A stretch of 11,542 nucleotides of DNA from assembly GCA_964571965.1 (NCBI GenBank), contig CAZNFQ010000070.1:1-11542 (forward strand). Reading direction: 5' to 3'. A program made the translations under genes and the position numbers. How positions within the stretch are numbered: the first letter of the stretch is position 1; every line of letters starts with the position of its first letter. The stretch is from Sabulitectum sp964571965 (GTDB taxonomy: Bacteria > Fermentibacterota > Fermentibacteria > Fermentibacterales > JCC-6). This document shows positions 5,977 through 11,542 of the stretch, one piece after another. The notes beneath the pieces were generated by a model, which saw only the letters and a program-made list of their open reading frames with translations, did not search any database and was not told the origin of the DNA.

Positions 5977-8358
5977 CTATCTGGCTACAACGAGACTGGT
6001 TATACCAGTCCAGTCGGCGGTTGCAATCCTTATATGGTATACACCGGAAGGAATTGCAGAGCCGTTCGCGCCTTCGAGGTTCCAGACAAGAGTGTGCTGA
6101 CCCGCGGCCATCTCTTCAGCGGCAAGGGTCGTGACGATTCTGCCCGTCACATCGTAGACATCAACTCTTGCATTGCCGGCGGCAGCAAGACTGAAGGGAA
6201 TTGTAGCGCTGCTCATGGCAGGGCTGGGATAGGCAGAGCCTGCGTTGTTGATGAAGACCGGGTTTTCTCCCTCTTCAATTTCTACACCGGTAACGTTTAT
6301 GGAGCCCTGGTAGGAGACTTTGTCTTGTGCCCATGCCACTACGGACATAGTACCGAGGGTAGTGGGGTTCACGGAGAGAGTTACCTGACCGCTGCTGTTC
6401 GTGGTGCCTATTTCGTAGACTTCTCCGGTCTGCCAGTTACCCTTCTGTATGCAGACCCTTGCTCCGTTAACGGGAGAGCCACCGGAAGTTACCGTAACGG
6501 TAACGTTACCGGCGCCGGAGATACTTGCGGGATGTGCCGCGGAAAGGTTCGGAGCATCAACGTTCCACATGGGAAGCTCCGGGTCACCGAAGAGGTTGTA
6601 CTCTTTGAGGCACCAGTCATAGTATGCGTCAGCGGGAGGAGAAAGTTCATCGCCGCCCATGGCGTGGGCAACTCCGAGATTGTAAATGTCGTTGTTCCAC
6701 ATCACGTCGTAAAATGACAGACAGATCGCTTCACTTAACTGGCCGGGTTGTGTTGTATCGCCCCATCCGAACCTTGCGTTGAATGCACCGAAACCGCCGC
6801 CGTTGGGAGAGTTCAGCCAGGCATCACCACAGCATTCATATCCATCCAGATGGCCGATCAAACAGGCAAATGAATTCCAGATGGCCGGAAGATTACCGCT
6901 GCTGATGTTTGTCTGGCTCATGATCTGGCTGACAGTGTAATTACTGCCGTAAGAGGTATACATACCGGTTTCTGATCCATGGCTTCCGTGGAAGATCTGA
7001 TGAGGCCCGTCGTTGATCATGGCATATGTAATTGCGCTGCTGTTATTACCGGTTGATTCATAGCACTTGGCTTCGCCCCAGCCGCTTGGAAGGTAATTGT
7101 TAGAGATCGCTTCTGCATCTGCGGATGCGTACATTGGATCACCGGTGTAATAATTATCCCACAGATAACCTGTTGAATATCCCATCCTCATTTCTATCGG
7201 GGAGGTTTCGAAGTAGTCGGAAGCTGCAATGCGTTCGTAATCGTAAACCTTGCTGTTGAAGATCGTGCACTCTCCCGTTGAGTTCACGCTTGCTCTTCCC
7301 ACCCAGAGATCGGGATGGTAGTCGACATTGTCCACTCCGTATTCACCCCAGACATGGTTCCCGTTGCTGTCCCAGAGGTCGGCGCCGGGAGAGGTGTCAT
7401 TTATGTCGGCAAAGTACATGTCGACAGGTGGATATTCCGTGTACCCGCCGGCAGAGATCTTCACGTCTCTTCCGGCGATAATGTTATCGTCGCCGTAGAT
7501 CAGCACGTATTCGACGCCCTCGTCACGGCAATCGGTAAGGAACGCGCGGATCTCCTGCTGAAGATCATAACATGAGTAATTAGTCTGAATGTATGTTGTC
7601 GTATAGACGTTCGTTGGGATACCTTTTGAGGTTTTCCAGTCTGCAAGGTTCTGGGCGTAGCTCTGGTATGCTGAAGTACAGATGATCACGTACTCGCCGT
7701 AGGTGAGGTCCCTGGAATCAATTATTGCCGCACCGGAACTGGAAACAGCCTCGGGGTTCACCACCGAATTCCTGACTATTTCCTGTGAACGGAGTTCACT
7801 CTGAAGGCTTCTTCTGATCACCGTGGATGCTTCAGTACTGGATTCATAGGTCACGTTCAGGGTAAGATTCGTAAGGACTTCAGCGGTTCCGCTTGCCGGA
7901 TTCCATCTTACAGGGCATACCGAGACGTATGCTACCGGTATTCCCATGATAACGCTGGAGCCATCGAAACTTACCGGCTCGCTGGGATACGCAGTGGTCA
8001 AGCCGTAAATTGCAGGATCAGGCTCGACGCTGTAGACTTCGCGCTCTACAGAAAATGGCTGTGGCGCTGCCGCAGGAATAACTGTCATGCGGCCGCGGAT
8101 ACTTGTGTATTCAGCATCCGCTATCTCAATGCCTGTTGCGATGCATCCTGTTGGAAGCGCTATTCTGGCTGAGAAAACAGGAAGGCTGGGTTCACCCTCG
8201 GCACCCATAAGCCTCATTCCTGTACCAATTACCCTCGTGTAGATCCCGGCTTCCTCAAAACTGATCCGGGAAGCATCTACGGTTATGGGAACCGTCAATT
8301 CACCTGCAGAAACACTGAAAGCTGCTGCCATGAGAATGGCAAAATACAGAAATTTCAT
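5977..8358 (-). CDS. C25 (gingipain-family) cysteine peptidase with T9SS/FlgD-like C-terminal domain
   Basis: A 793-residue secreted protease precursor. Signal peptide 1-18 (ends FSVSA). Residues about 20-205 match the beta-rich C25 propeptide in style. The C25 catalytic domain is about 218-593: YGEYVIICTSAYQSYAQNLA at the start, VEYVLIYGDDN, a PDLWVGRASV strand, the His motif HGSHGSETG (probable catalytic His460) and NSFACLIGHLDG (probable nucleophile Cys499), followed by ECCGDAWL where gingipains have CFGE. Residues about 605-695 form an Ig-like beta domain (VTVTVTSGGSPVNGARV). Residues about 708-793 form a C-terminal sorting-type domain: AYPSPAMSSATIPFSL, VDVYDVTGRIVTTL, SGVYHIRIAT. That layout fits export across the outer membrane by a type IX-like route, but no T9SS component is in the window. 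AAGGAAG upstream of ATG 8358 supports the start; the promoter is lost in the adjacent gap. Cleavage specificity cannot be read from sequence. Confidence 0.9.
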   Translation of the reverse strand: MKFLYFAILMAAAFSVSAGELTVPITVDASRISFEEAGIYTRVIGTGMRLMGAEGEPSLPVFSARIALPTGCIATGIEIADAEYTSIRGRMTVIPAAAPQPFSVEREVYSVEPDPAIYGLTTAYPSEPVSFDGSSVIMGIPVAYVSVCPVRWNPASGTAEVLTNLTLNVTYESSTEASTVIRRSLQSELRSQEIVRNSVVNPEAVSSSGAAIIDSRDLTYGEYVIICTSAYQSYAQNLADWKTSKGIPTNVYTTTYIQTNYSCYDLQQEIRAFLTDCRDEGVEYVLIYGDDNIIAGRDVKISAGGYTEYPPVDMYFADINDTSPGADLWDSNGNHVWGEYGVDNVDYHPDLWVGRASVNSTGECTIFNSKVYDYERIAASDYFETSPIEMRMGYSTGYLWDNYYTGDPMYASADAEAISNNYLPSGWGEAKCYESTGNNSSAITYAMINDGPHQIFHGSHGSETGMYTSYGSNYTVSQIMSQTNISSGNLPAIWNSFACLIGHLDGYECCGDAWLNSPNGGGFGAFNARFGWGDTTQPGQLSEAICLSFYDVMWNNDIYNLGVAHAMGGDELSPPADAYYDWCLKEYNLFGDPELPMWNVDAPNLSAAHPASISGAGNVTVTVTSGGSPVNGARVCIQKGNWQTGEVYEIGTTNSSGQVTLSVNPTTLGTMSVVAWAQDKVSYQGSINVTGVEIEEGENPVFINNAGSAYPSPAMSSATIPFSLAAAGNARVDVYDVTGRIVTTLAAEEMAAGQHTLVWNLEGANGSAIPSGVYHIRIATADWTGITSLVVAR

Positions 8359-8375
8359 TTTCTTCCTTTCTTTGA

Positions 8376-8475
8376 NNNNNNNNNNNNNNNNNNNNNNNNN
8401 NNNNNNNNNNNNNNNNNNNNNNNNNNNNNNNNNNNNNNNNNNNNNNNNNNNNNNNNNNNNNNNNNNNNNNNNNNN
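8376..8475. other. assembly gap (100 N)
   Basis: Exactly 100 undetermined bases, the usual placeholder for a scaffold join of unknown length. It hides the upstream region of the C25 peptidase gene and the 5' part of the gene ending at 9015; whether the two genes are truly adjacent is unproven. Confidence 0.98.
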
Positions 8476-9015
8476 GACGGCACAGGTGATGCCGGGCTTA
8501 CTACTCAGTTCGCCAGCGACAACAACTTTGCCGGTAATTCATTCGACGTTGTTGCTACCCAGGAGGTAACCATCGACGGGTTTGACCTTAACCTCGACAA
8601 TTCAATTCTCCCCGAGTTCACAATTGATGTCTATTACCGTGAAGGTACTGCCAACGGATTCGAAACAAGCGCCGCCGGTTGGACCCTTCTCGGATCAGAG
8701 GTCGTTACTGCAGCAGGACTTGACCTTCCTTCACATTGCAATATCGGCGGGTTGAACATCCCAGCCGGTACCACGATAGGCTTCATTATCACATCCGAAG
8801 AATCTGTTTCAGGAGTTGGTGATTTCTGCTACACTAACGGCGGACCGAACACCTACTCCGATGCTTACATCGATATAACAACTTACCGCGGTCTTTCTGA
8901 CGGATTCCCTCCTGCCAGCACATTCGCATATCGCTCCTGGAATGGAACGGTTTACTACTGGTTCGGAGATTCTCTCGATCGCGCAACATGGGGTTCGATC
9001 AAAGTCGGTTACTAG
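8476..9015 (+). CDS. probable exported protein, 5' truncated by assembly gap
   Basis: The frame is open from the first base after the gap to TAG 9013-9015, giving 179 residues; an internal ATG at 8752 would start in the middle of the domain, so the real start lies in or before the gap. The visible part reads as one beta-sandwich-like domain: LTTQFASDNNFAGNSFDVVA near residues 8-27, VTIDGFDLNLD, FTIDVYYREGTANGFE, GWTLLGSEVVT, LNIPAGTTIGFIITS, and the end FAYRSWNGTVYYWFGD. The pattern (FAS.N..AGN.FDV, then T..GFD.NLD, and a final WNGT.YY) recalls a domain seen in large secreted proteins of planctomycetes and candidate phyla, but I cannot name it. Two cysteines (HCNIGG, DFCYTNGG) could pair. No C-terminal sorting domain like that of the peptidase is present. 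A strong terminator follows. Confidence 0.8.
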   Translation, partial: DGTGDAGLTTQFASDNNFAGNSFDVVATQEVTIDGFDLNLDNSILPEFTIDVYYREGTANGFETSAAGWTLLGSEVVTAAGLDLPSHCNIGGLNIPAGTTIGFIITSEESVSGVGDFCYTNGGPNTYSDAYIDITTYRGLSDGFPPASTFAYRSWNGTVYYWFGDSLDRATWGSIKVGY

Positions 9016-9043
9016 AAATTAGTTTTTCTCAGACCGGATCTTA

Positions 9044-9079
9044 CCGCAGGCAGAACTTTTGTTTTGCCTGCGGTTTTTT
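9044..9079 (+). terminator. strong intrinsic terminator
   Basis: CCGCAGGCA (9044-9052) pairs perfectly with TGCCTGCGG (9065-9073). The inner bases GAAC/GTTT extend the stem with one G-U pair and close on a TTTT loop. Six Ts (9074-9079) follow directly. It ends transcription of the gene stopping at 9015. Confidence 0.95.
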
Positions 9080-9184
9080 ATTCACCAATAATCCCTATGC
9101 CGCCGGACAGGGAACAATGCTGTAGTTGCTTACTTATTCTCACGGTTTCATACTGATCTGTCTGCAGGAGGCTTCAAAGCGGTT

Positions 9185-9355
9185 ATGCATGCAATGTCCG
9201 GGGAAACAGCTGCATACTGTGTGGGTTCACTGACACTGTTTTATAATATTCGCATACTCTGGATTCGTAAAAGCAATAAAGCAGTGTTTGGTTCCCGGCC
9301 GGAATACCGCAGACAGAGGATCTCTTCAGTTGACTATCAGGGAGGGCTTAATTGA
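9185..9355 (+). CDS. possible short membrane-segment ORF coupled to the GT2 gene
   Basis: ATG 9185 opens a 56-codon frame whose TGA stop (9353-9355) overlaps the TTG start of the glycosyltransferase as TTGA, a typical translational-coupling arrangement. The product has one hydrophobic stretch (AAYCVGSLTLFYNIRILW) followed by a very basic tail (RKSNK, RPEYRRQR), consistent with a small inner-membrane protein. I do not recognise a family. Against it: the nearest AGGAGG (9166-9171) is 13 nt from the ATG, longer than ideal; a perfect TATAAT lies inside the frame; the frame is short. It could be a leader peptide, a decayed gene remnant, or chance. Confidence 0.3.
   Translation: MHAMSGETAAYCVGSLTLFYNIRILWIRKSNKAVFGSRPEYRRQRISSVDYQGGLN
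9242..9247 (+). promoter_or_regulatory. possible -10 element upstream of the GT2 gene
   Basis: Perfect TATAAT about 105 nt before the TTG start. No good -35 appears 16-18 nt upstream, and it lies inside the candidate short ORF, so either that ORF or this promoter is probably not real. Confidence 0.2.
9340..9346 (+). promoter_or_regulatory. Shine-Dalgarno deciding a TTG start
   Basis: GGGAGGG lies 5 nt before TTG 9352. Because the protein beginning there starts exactly at the first beta-strand of a GT2 fold, this site supports the rare TTG start. Confidence 0.75.
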
Positions 9356-10266
9356 GAAAAATCGCTGTAGTTATACCCTGTCTTAATGAAGAACTCACCA
9401 TAGGCAAAGTGATAAGTGATTTTCAAAGGGTTCTTCCCGAAGCTGATATCTATGTAGTTGACAACAACTCAACAGATTCAACTGTCTCGATCGCTAACCA
9501 GAATAATGCTTCAGTTATCACTGAAAAACAGCGTGGCAAGGGATTTGCCGTGCGCAAGGCATTCAGGAAAATAGAAGCAGACATCTACATTCTTGTTGAT
9601 GGAGATGATACCTATCCTGCTGAGCAGGTGGTTTCCATGCTGGCTCCCGTCATTAATGATACTGCTGATATCGTTGTAGGTACTAGACTTAGCCAGGATG
9701 CCAACAGCACGTTCCGCACTCGCAACAGGCTTGGGAATCTGTTCTTCAAGCAAACCATAAACACCCTTTTCAAAGCTGATCTTACAGATATTCTATCGGG
9801 ATACAGAGTTATGACCCGGGATTTCGTCAAGAGAATGCAGATACTTTCAAAGGGTTTCGAGATAGAGACAGAACTGACAATAATGGCTTTGAACAGGGGT
9901 TTCAGAATCATTGAGATCCCAGTTGACCTCAGGTCAAGACCCCTGGGAAGTTTTTCAAAGATCAGAGTAATGGGGGATGGTTTTCGAATTCTTCGCGAGC
10001 TTGTTTCCCTTTTCTGTTACTACAAACCGCTTTCCTTCTTTGGAGGTCTGGGATTGCTGGAGATTTTCTTTTCCATACTTTATCTTATTTTGAATGCGAA
10101 TGGTGGAGAACCTGATGTTGTAACAGCAACACTTTCCATTGGATTGGCGCTGGCAGGACTTCTGTCTGTCTCCGTGGGTGGAATTCTTCATGTAACCACA
10201 CGACGTTTTCAGGAGCTCGATCAGAGATTGGATCTGCTGAATGATGAAATTATCAGAACCCGCTGA
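9352..10266 (+). CDS. GT2 glycosyltransferase, polyprenyl-phosphate sugar synthase-like
   Basis: A 304-residue membrane-anchored family 2 glycosyltransferase, related in style to dolichyl-phosphate mannosyltransferase, GtrB and ArnC; expected to move a sugar from a nucleotide donor to a polyprenyl phosphate on the cytoplasmic face. GT-A features: KIAVVIPCLNEELTIGKV at 3-20, VVDNNSTDST at 35-44, RGKGFAVRKAF at 61-71, the metal/nucleotide DGD in LVDGDDTYP (D83, D85), DILSGYRVMTRDF at 146-158, and GFEIETELTI at 168-177. Two membrane helices follow (about 229-248 and 258-282), then a short charged tail (RRFQELDQRLDLLNDE), possibly coiled. TTG at 9352 is the start: GGGAGGG precedes it and the fold begins at once; no ATG lies close by. 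Its 3' end overlaps the next gene by 26 bp, so the two are translationally coupled. Sugar identity cannot be inferred. Confidence 0.9.
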   Translation: MRKIAVVIPCLNEELTIGKVISDFQRVLPEADIYVVDNNSTDSTVSIANQNNASVITEKQRGKGFAVRKAFRKIEADIYILVDGDDTYPAEQVVSMLAPVINDTADIVVGTRLSQDANSTFRTRNRLGNLFFKQTINTLFKADLTDILSGYRVMTRDFVKRMQILSKGFEIETELTIMALNRGFRIIEIPVDLRSRPLGSFSKIRVMGDGFRILRELVSLFCYYKPLSFFGGLGLLEIFFSILYLILNANGGEPDVVTATLSIGLALAGLLSVSVGGILHVTTRRFQELDQRLDLLNDEIIRTR

Positions 10267-11530
10267 CAACGTTCGAAATCGCATCATTGCTTCAATTCTT
10301 CTGTTTCTGGTGCCGATTACGATATACATTTCCAGTCTGACATATGTCGCCTCCGGAGACACGGAGGCATCAGAACTTCTTGCAGTAACACTTATCAGAG
10401 AAGGCAATTTCGACTTCAATGAGTTTTTTGATCAGGGCGAAGAAATGCCATATTCCTTCACTGTTTCCAGGGGCAGAATCGTCAATCTCTACTCCGTTGT
10501 TGCCGGAATGATGAATGTCCCTGTGTTTTTTGCAGCAGACCTGGCAGGAATTGATATAGAGGAAAAACTCCTTCCCCTGAATGTGGTTTCCATGTCTCTT
10601 CTCGCTGCACTATCCACGGTTCTCATGTTCCACATCCTTCTGAAAAAGAAGTTCTCGATCGGTCTGTCTGCTTTGCTTGCCGTGGTGTTTGCGTTTGGAA
10701 CCCTGGTCTGGAGCGTAACTGCAAGGGGAACATGGCAGCACGGTCCTTCAATATTCTTTCTCTGTGCAGGAATGCTTCTGTTTTTTACCGAAAATCGCAA
10801 AGCATTCGCATGGGCCGGTTTCTTCTTCGCGCTCATGTGCGTTAACCGCCCGGTGAACTGTCTGATAGTTGCCCCGTTCTACGCTTACACATTGGTCCGA
10901 AACAGGAGAGATTTCTTTTTGCTTATGTTGACAAGCTTGATTCCTCTGGCATTTCTGGCGTGGTATTCTCTTGAGTACTGGGGTTCTCTGCTTTCTCTCG
11001 GTCAGGGTCAGAGTGGGAAATTTACTAATGATCCCTGGCTGGGGATCCCTGGTCTGCTTGTATCGCCTGCAAGAGGTCTTCTTGTTTTCTCTCCTGTATT
11101 CATTTTTGCAATTCTGTACATGATAAAGGATGTTTTTTCCAAGGGTGGAAACATCCTTTACCGATATGTTTCCGTTGGTTTTTTTATGACCCTTATCATC
11201 TACATGTTCTGGGAAAGATGGTATGCAGGGCACTGTTTCGGTTACAGGTATCTTTCCGAGTACATTCCCATCATGATTCTTTTCATAGCAGAAGGATGGA
11301 ACAGGTATGTGAAGCCCAGGTCGTGGACCAGGATCCTTTTCGGGGTTCTGTTTTTTCTGTCAGTCTACTTCAACTTCCTGGGAGCATTCATCTTCCCTTC
11401 GGACTTCAACACTGTGCCCAATAACATCGACTTCAATCCCGACAGGCTGTGGACCATTAAGGATACAGAACTGCTCAGGCTTAATGACATGTTCATTGAA
11501 AAAGTGACCAACAAACTCAGCAGTTTTTAG
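10241..11530 (+). CDS. polytopic GT-C-like membrane glycosyltransferase
   Basis: A 429-residue integral membrane protein with about ten or eleven hydrophobic segments, the first at 15-33 and the last near 365-386. After the first helix comes SGDTEASELLAVTLIREGNF (38-57), with Asp40 and Glu42 placed like the acidic catalytic residues in the first external loop of GT39/ArnT-type GT-C enzymes. Other distinctive stretches are ARGTWQHGP (161-169), VSPARGLLVFSPV (274-286) and WERWYAGHCFGYRYLSEYIP (324-343), a pattern common in GT-C-like hypothetical membrane proteins. Expected role: use a lipid-linked sugar to modify a glycan, lipid or protein on the outer side of the inner membrane. ATG 10241 overlaps the upstream GT2 gene by 26 bp; no clear Shine-Dalgarno is visible, so translation may depend on coupling. 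A second ATG follows immediately at 10244. The window ends 12 nt after the stop. Confidence 0.8.
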   Translation: MMKLSEPADNVRNRIIASILLFLVPITIYISSLTYVASGDTEASELLAVTLIREGNFDFNEFFDQGEEMPYSFTVSRGRIVNLYSVVAGMMNVPVFFAADLAGIDIEEKLLPLNVVSMSLLAALSTVLMFHILLKKKFSIGLSALLAVVFAFGTLVWSVTARGTWQHGPSIFFLCAGMLLFFTENRKAFAWAGFFFALMCVNRPVNCLIVAPFYAYTLVRNRRDFFLLMLTSLIPLAFLAWYSLEYWGSLLSLGQGQSGKFTNDPWLGIPGLLVSPARGLLVFSPVFIFAILYMIKDVFSKGGNILYRYVSVGFFMTLIIYMFWERWYAGHCFGYRYLSEYIPIMILFIAEGWNRYVKPRSWTRILFGVLFFLSVYFNFLGAFIFPSDFNTVPNNIDFNPDRLWTIKDTELLRLNDMFIEKVTNKLSSF

Positions 11531-11542
11531 TTGGCGGAGCAG

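Larger units (their letters stand above)
9080..9351. other. region between terminator and GT2 gene
   Basis: With the terminator, this forms a 336-bp stretch without a firm gene. It must hold the promoter of the glycosyltransferase unit. TTGCTT (9126-9131) and CATACT (9149-9154), 17 nt apart, are a weak promoter-like pair; a perfect TATAAT lies at 9242-9247. It also contains an uninterrupted frame (9092-9355) described separately. I see no tRNA, riboswitch-like structure or repeat. Confidence 0.6.

Noticed and set aside
6498..6511. Perfect 14-bp palindrome CGGTAACGTTACCG
   Set aside because: It falls in the codons for the repetitive VTVTV strand of the peptidase Ig domain; alternating GTN/ACN codons create such symmetry without an operator role.
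6034..6717. A 227-codon plus-strand open frame
   Set aside because: Antisense to the Ig, sorting and late catalytic regions of the C25 peptidase, which have clear protein signatures.
9955..10419. A 154-codon minus-strand open frame across the GT2/GT-C junction
   Set aside because: Antisense to two overlapping supported genes and without recognisable features.

Overview
The window reads as a metagenome-type scaffold from a Gram-negative bacterium with many exported proteins. A run of exactly 100 Ns at 8376-8475 looks like a scaffolding gap of unknown true length. A C25 (gingipain-family) cysteine peptidase ending in a T9SS/FlgD-like C-terminal domain, a probable outer-membrane beta-barrel and a large cyclase/ATPase/TPR protein together suggest the FCB group or one of its candidate phyla (Fermentibacterota- or Cloacimonadota-like lineages). 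That placement is an inference from gene style; there is no rRNA or other phylogenetic marker here.

Layout. (1) 3-3698 (+) is the 3' part of a large gene resembling animal soluble adenylyl cyclase (ADCY10): two class III cyclase domains, a STAND/AAA-type ATPase and a long TPR array. Its start lies left of the window. (2) 3823-4188 (+) is a stand-alone PAS-domain protein in the same direction with no visible terminator between. It runs 21 bp into the 3' end of (3) 4168-4968 (-), a signal-peptide protein predicted to be an outer-membrane beta-barrel. (4) Upstream of that, on the same strand, 5068-5169 (-) is a 33-residue lysine-rich protein with a near-perfect ribosome binding site. (5) Divergent from it, 5313-5894 (+) encodes a secreted protein of unknown function. 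(6) A strong bidirectional terminator (5936-5969) separates it from the convergent C25 peptidase gene 5977-8358 (-), which begins 17 bp from the assembly gap. (7) After the gap, 8476-9015 (+) is the 3' part of another probably exported protein, followed by a textbook terminator. (8) The right end holds an envelope-glycan unit: a possible short coupled ORF (9185-9355), a GT2 glycosyltransferase with TTG start (9352-10266), and an overlapping polytopic GT-C-like membrane protein (10241-11530).

Working together. The cyclase and PAS protein may form a cytoplasmic sensing/second-messenger unit. The middle of the window encodes mostly exported proteins. The GT2/GT-C pair is best explained as making a polyprenyl-phosphate sugar and transferring that sugar outside the membrane. 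I found no mobile element, CRISPR array, tRNA or rRNA. No single stretch is clearly a new multi-gene system. The best leads are the sAC-like cyclase, the lysine-rich mini-protein, the short coupled ORF before the GT2, and the two unnamed exported proteins.
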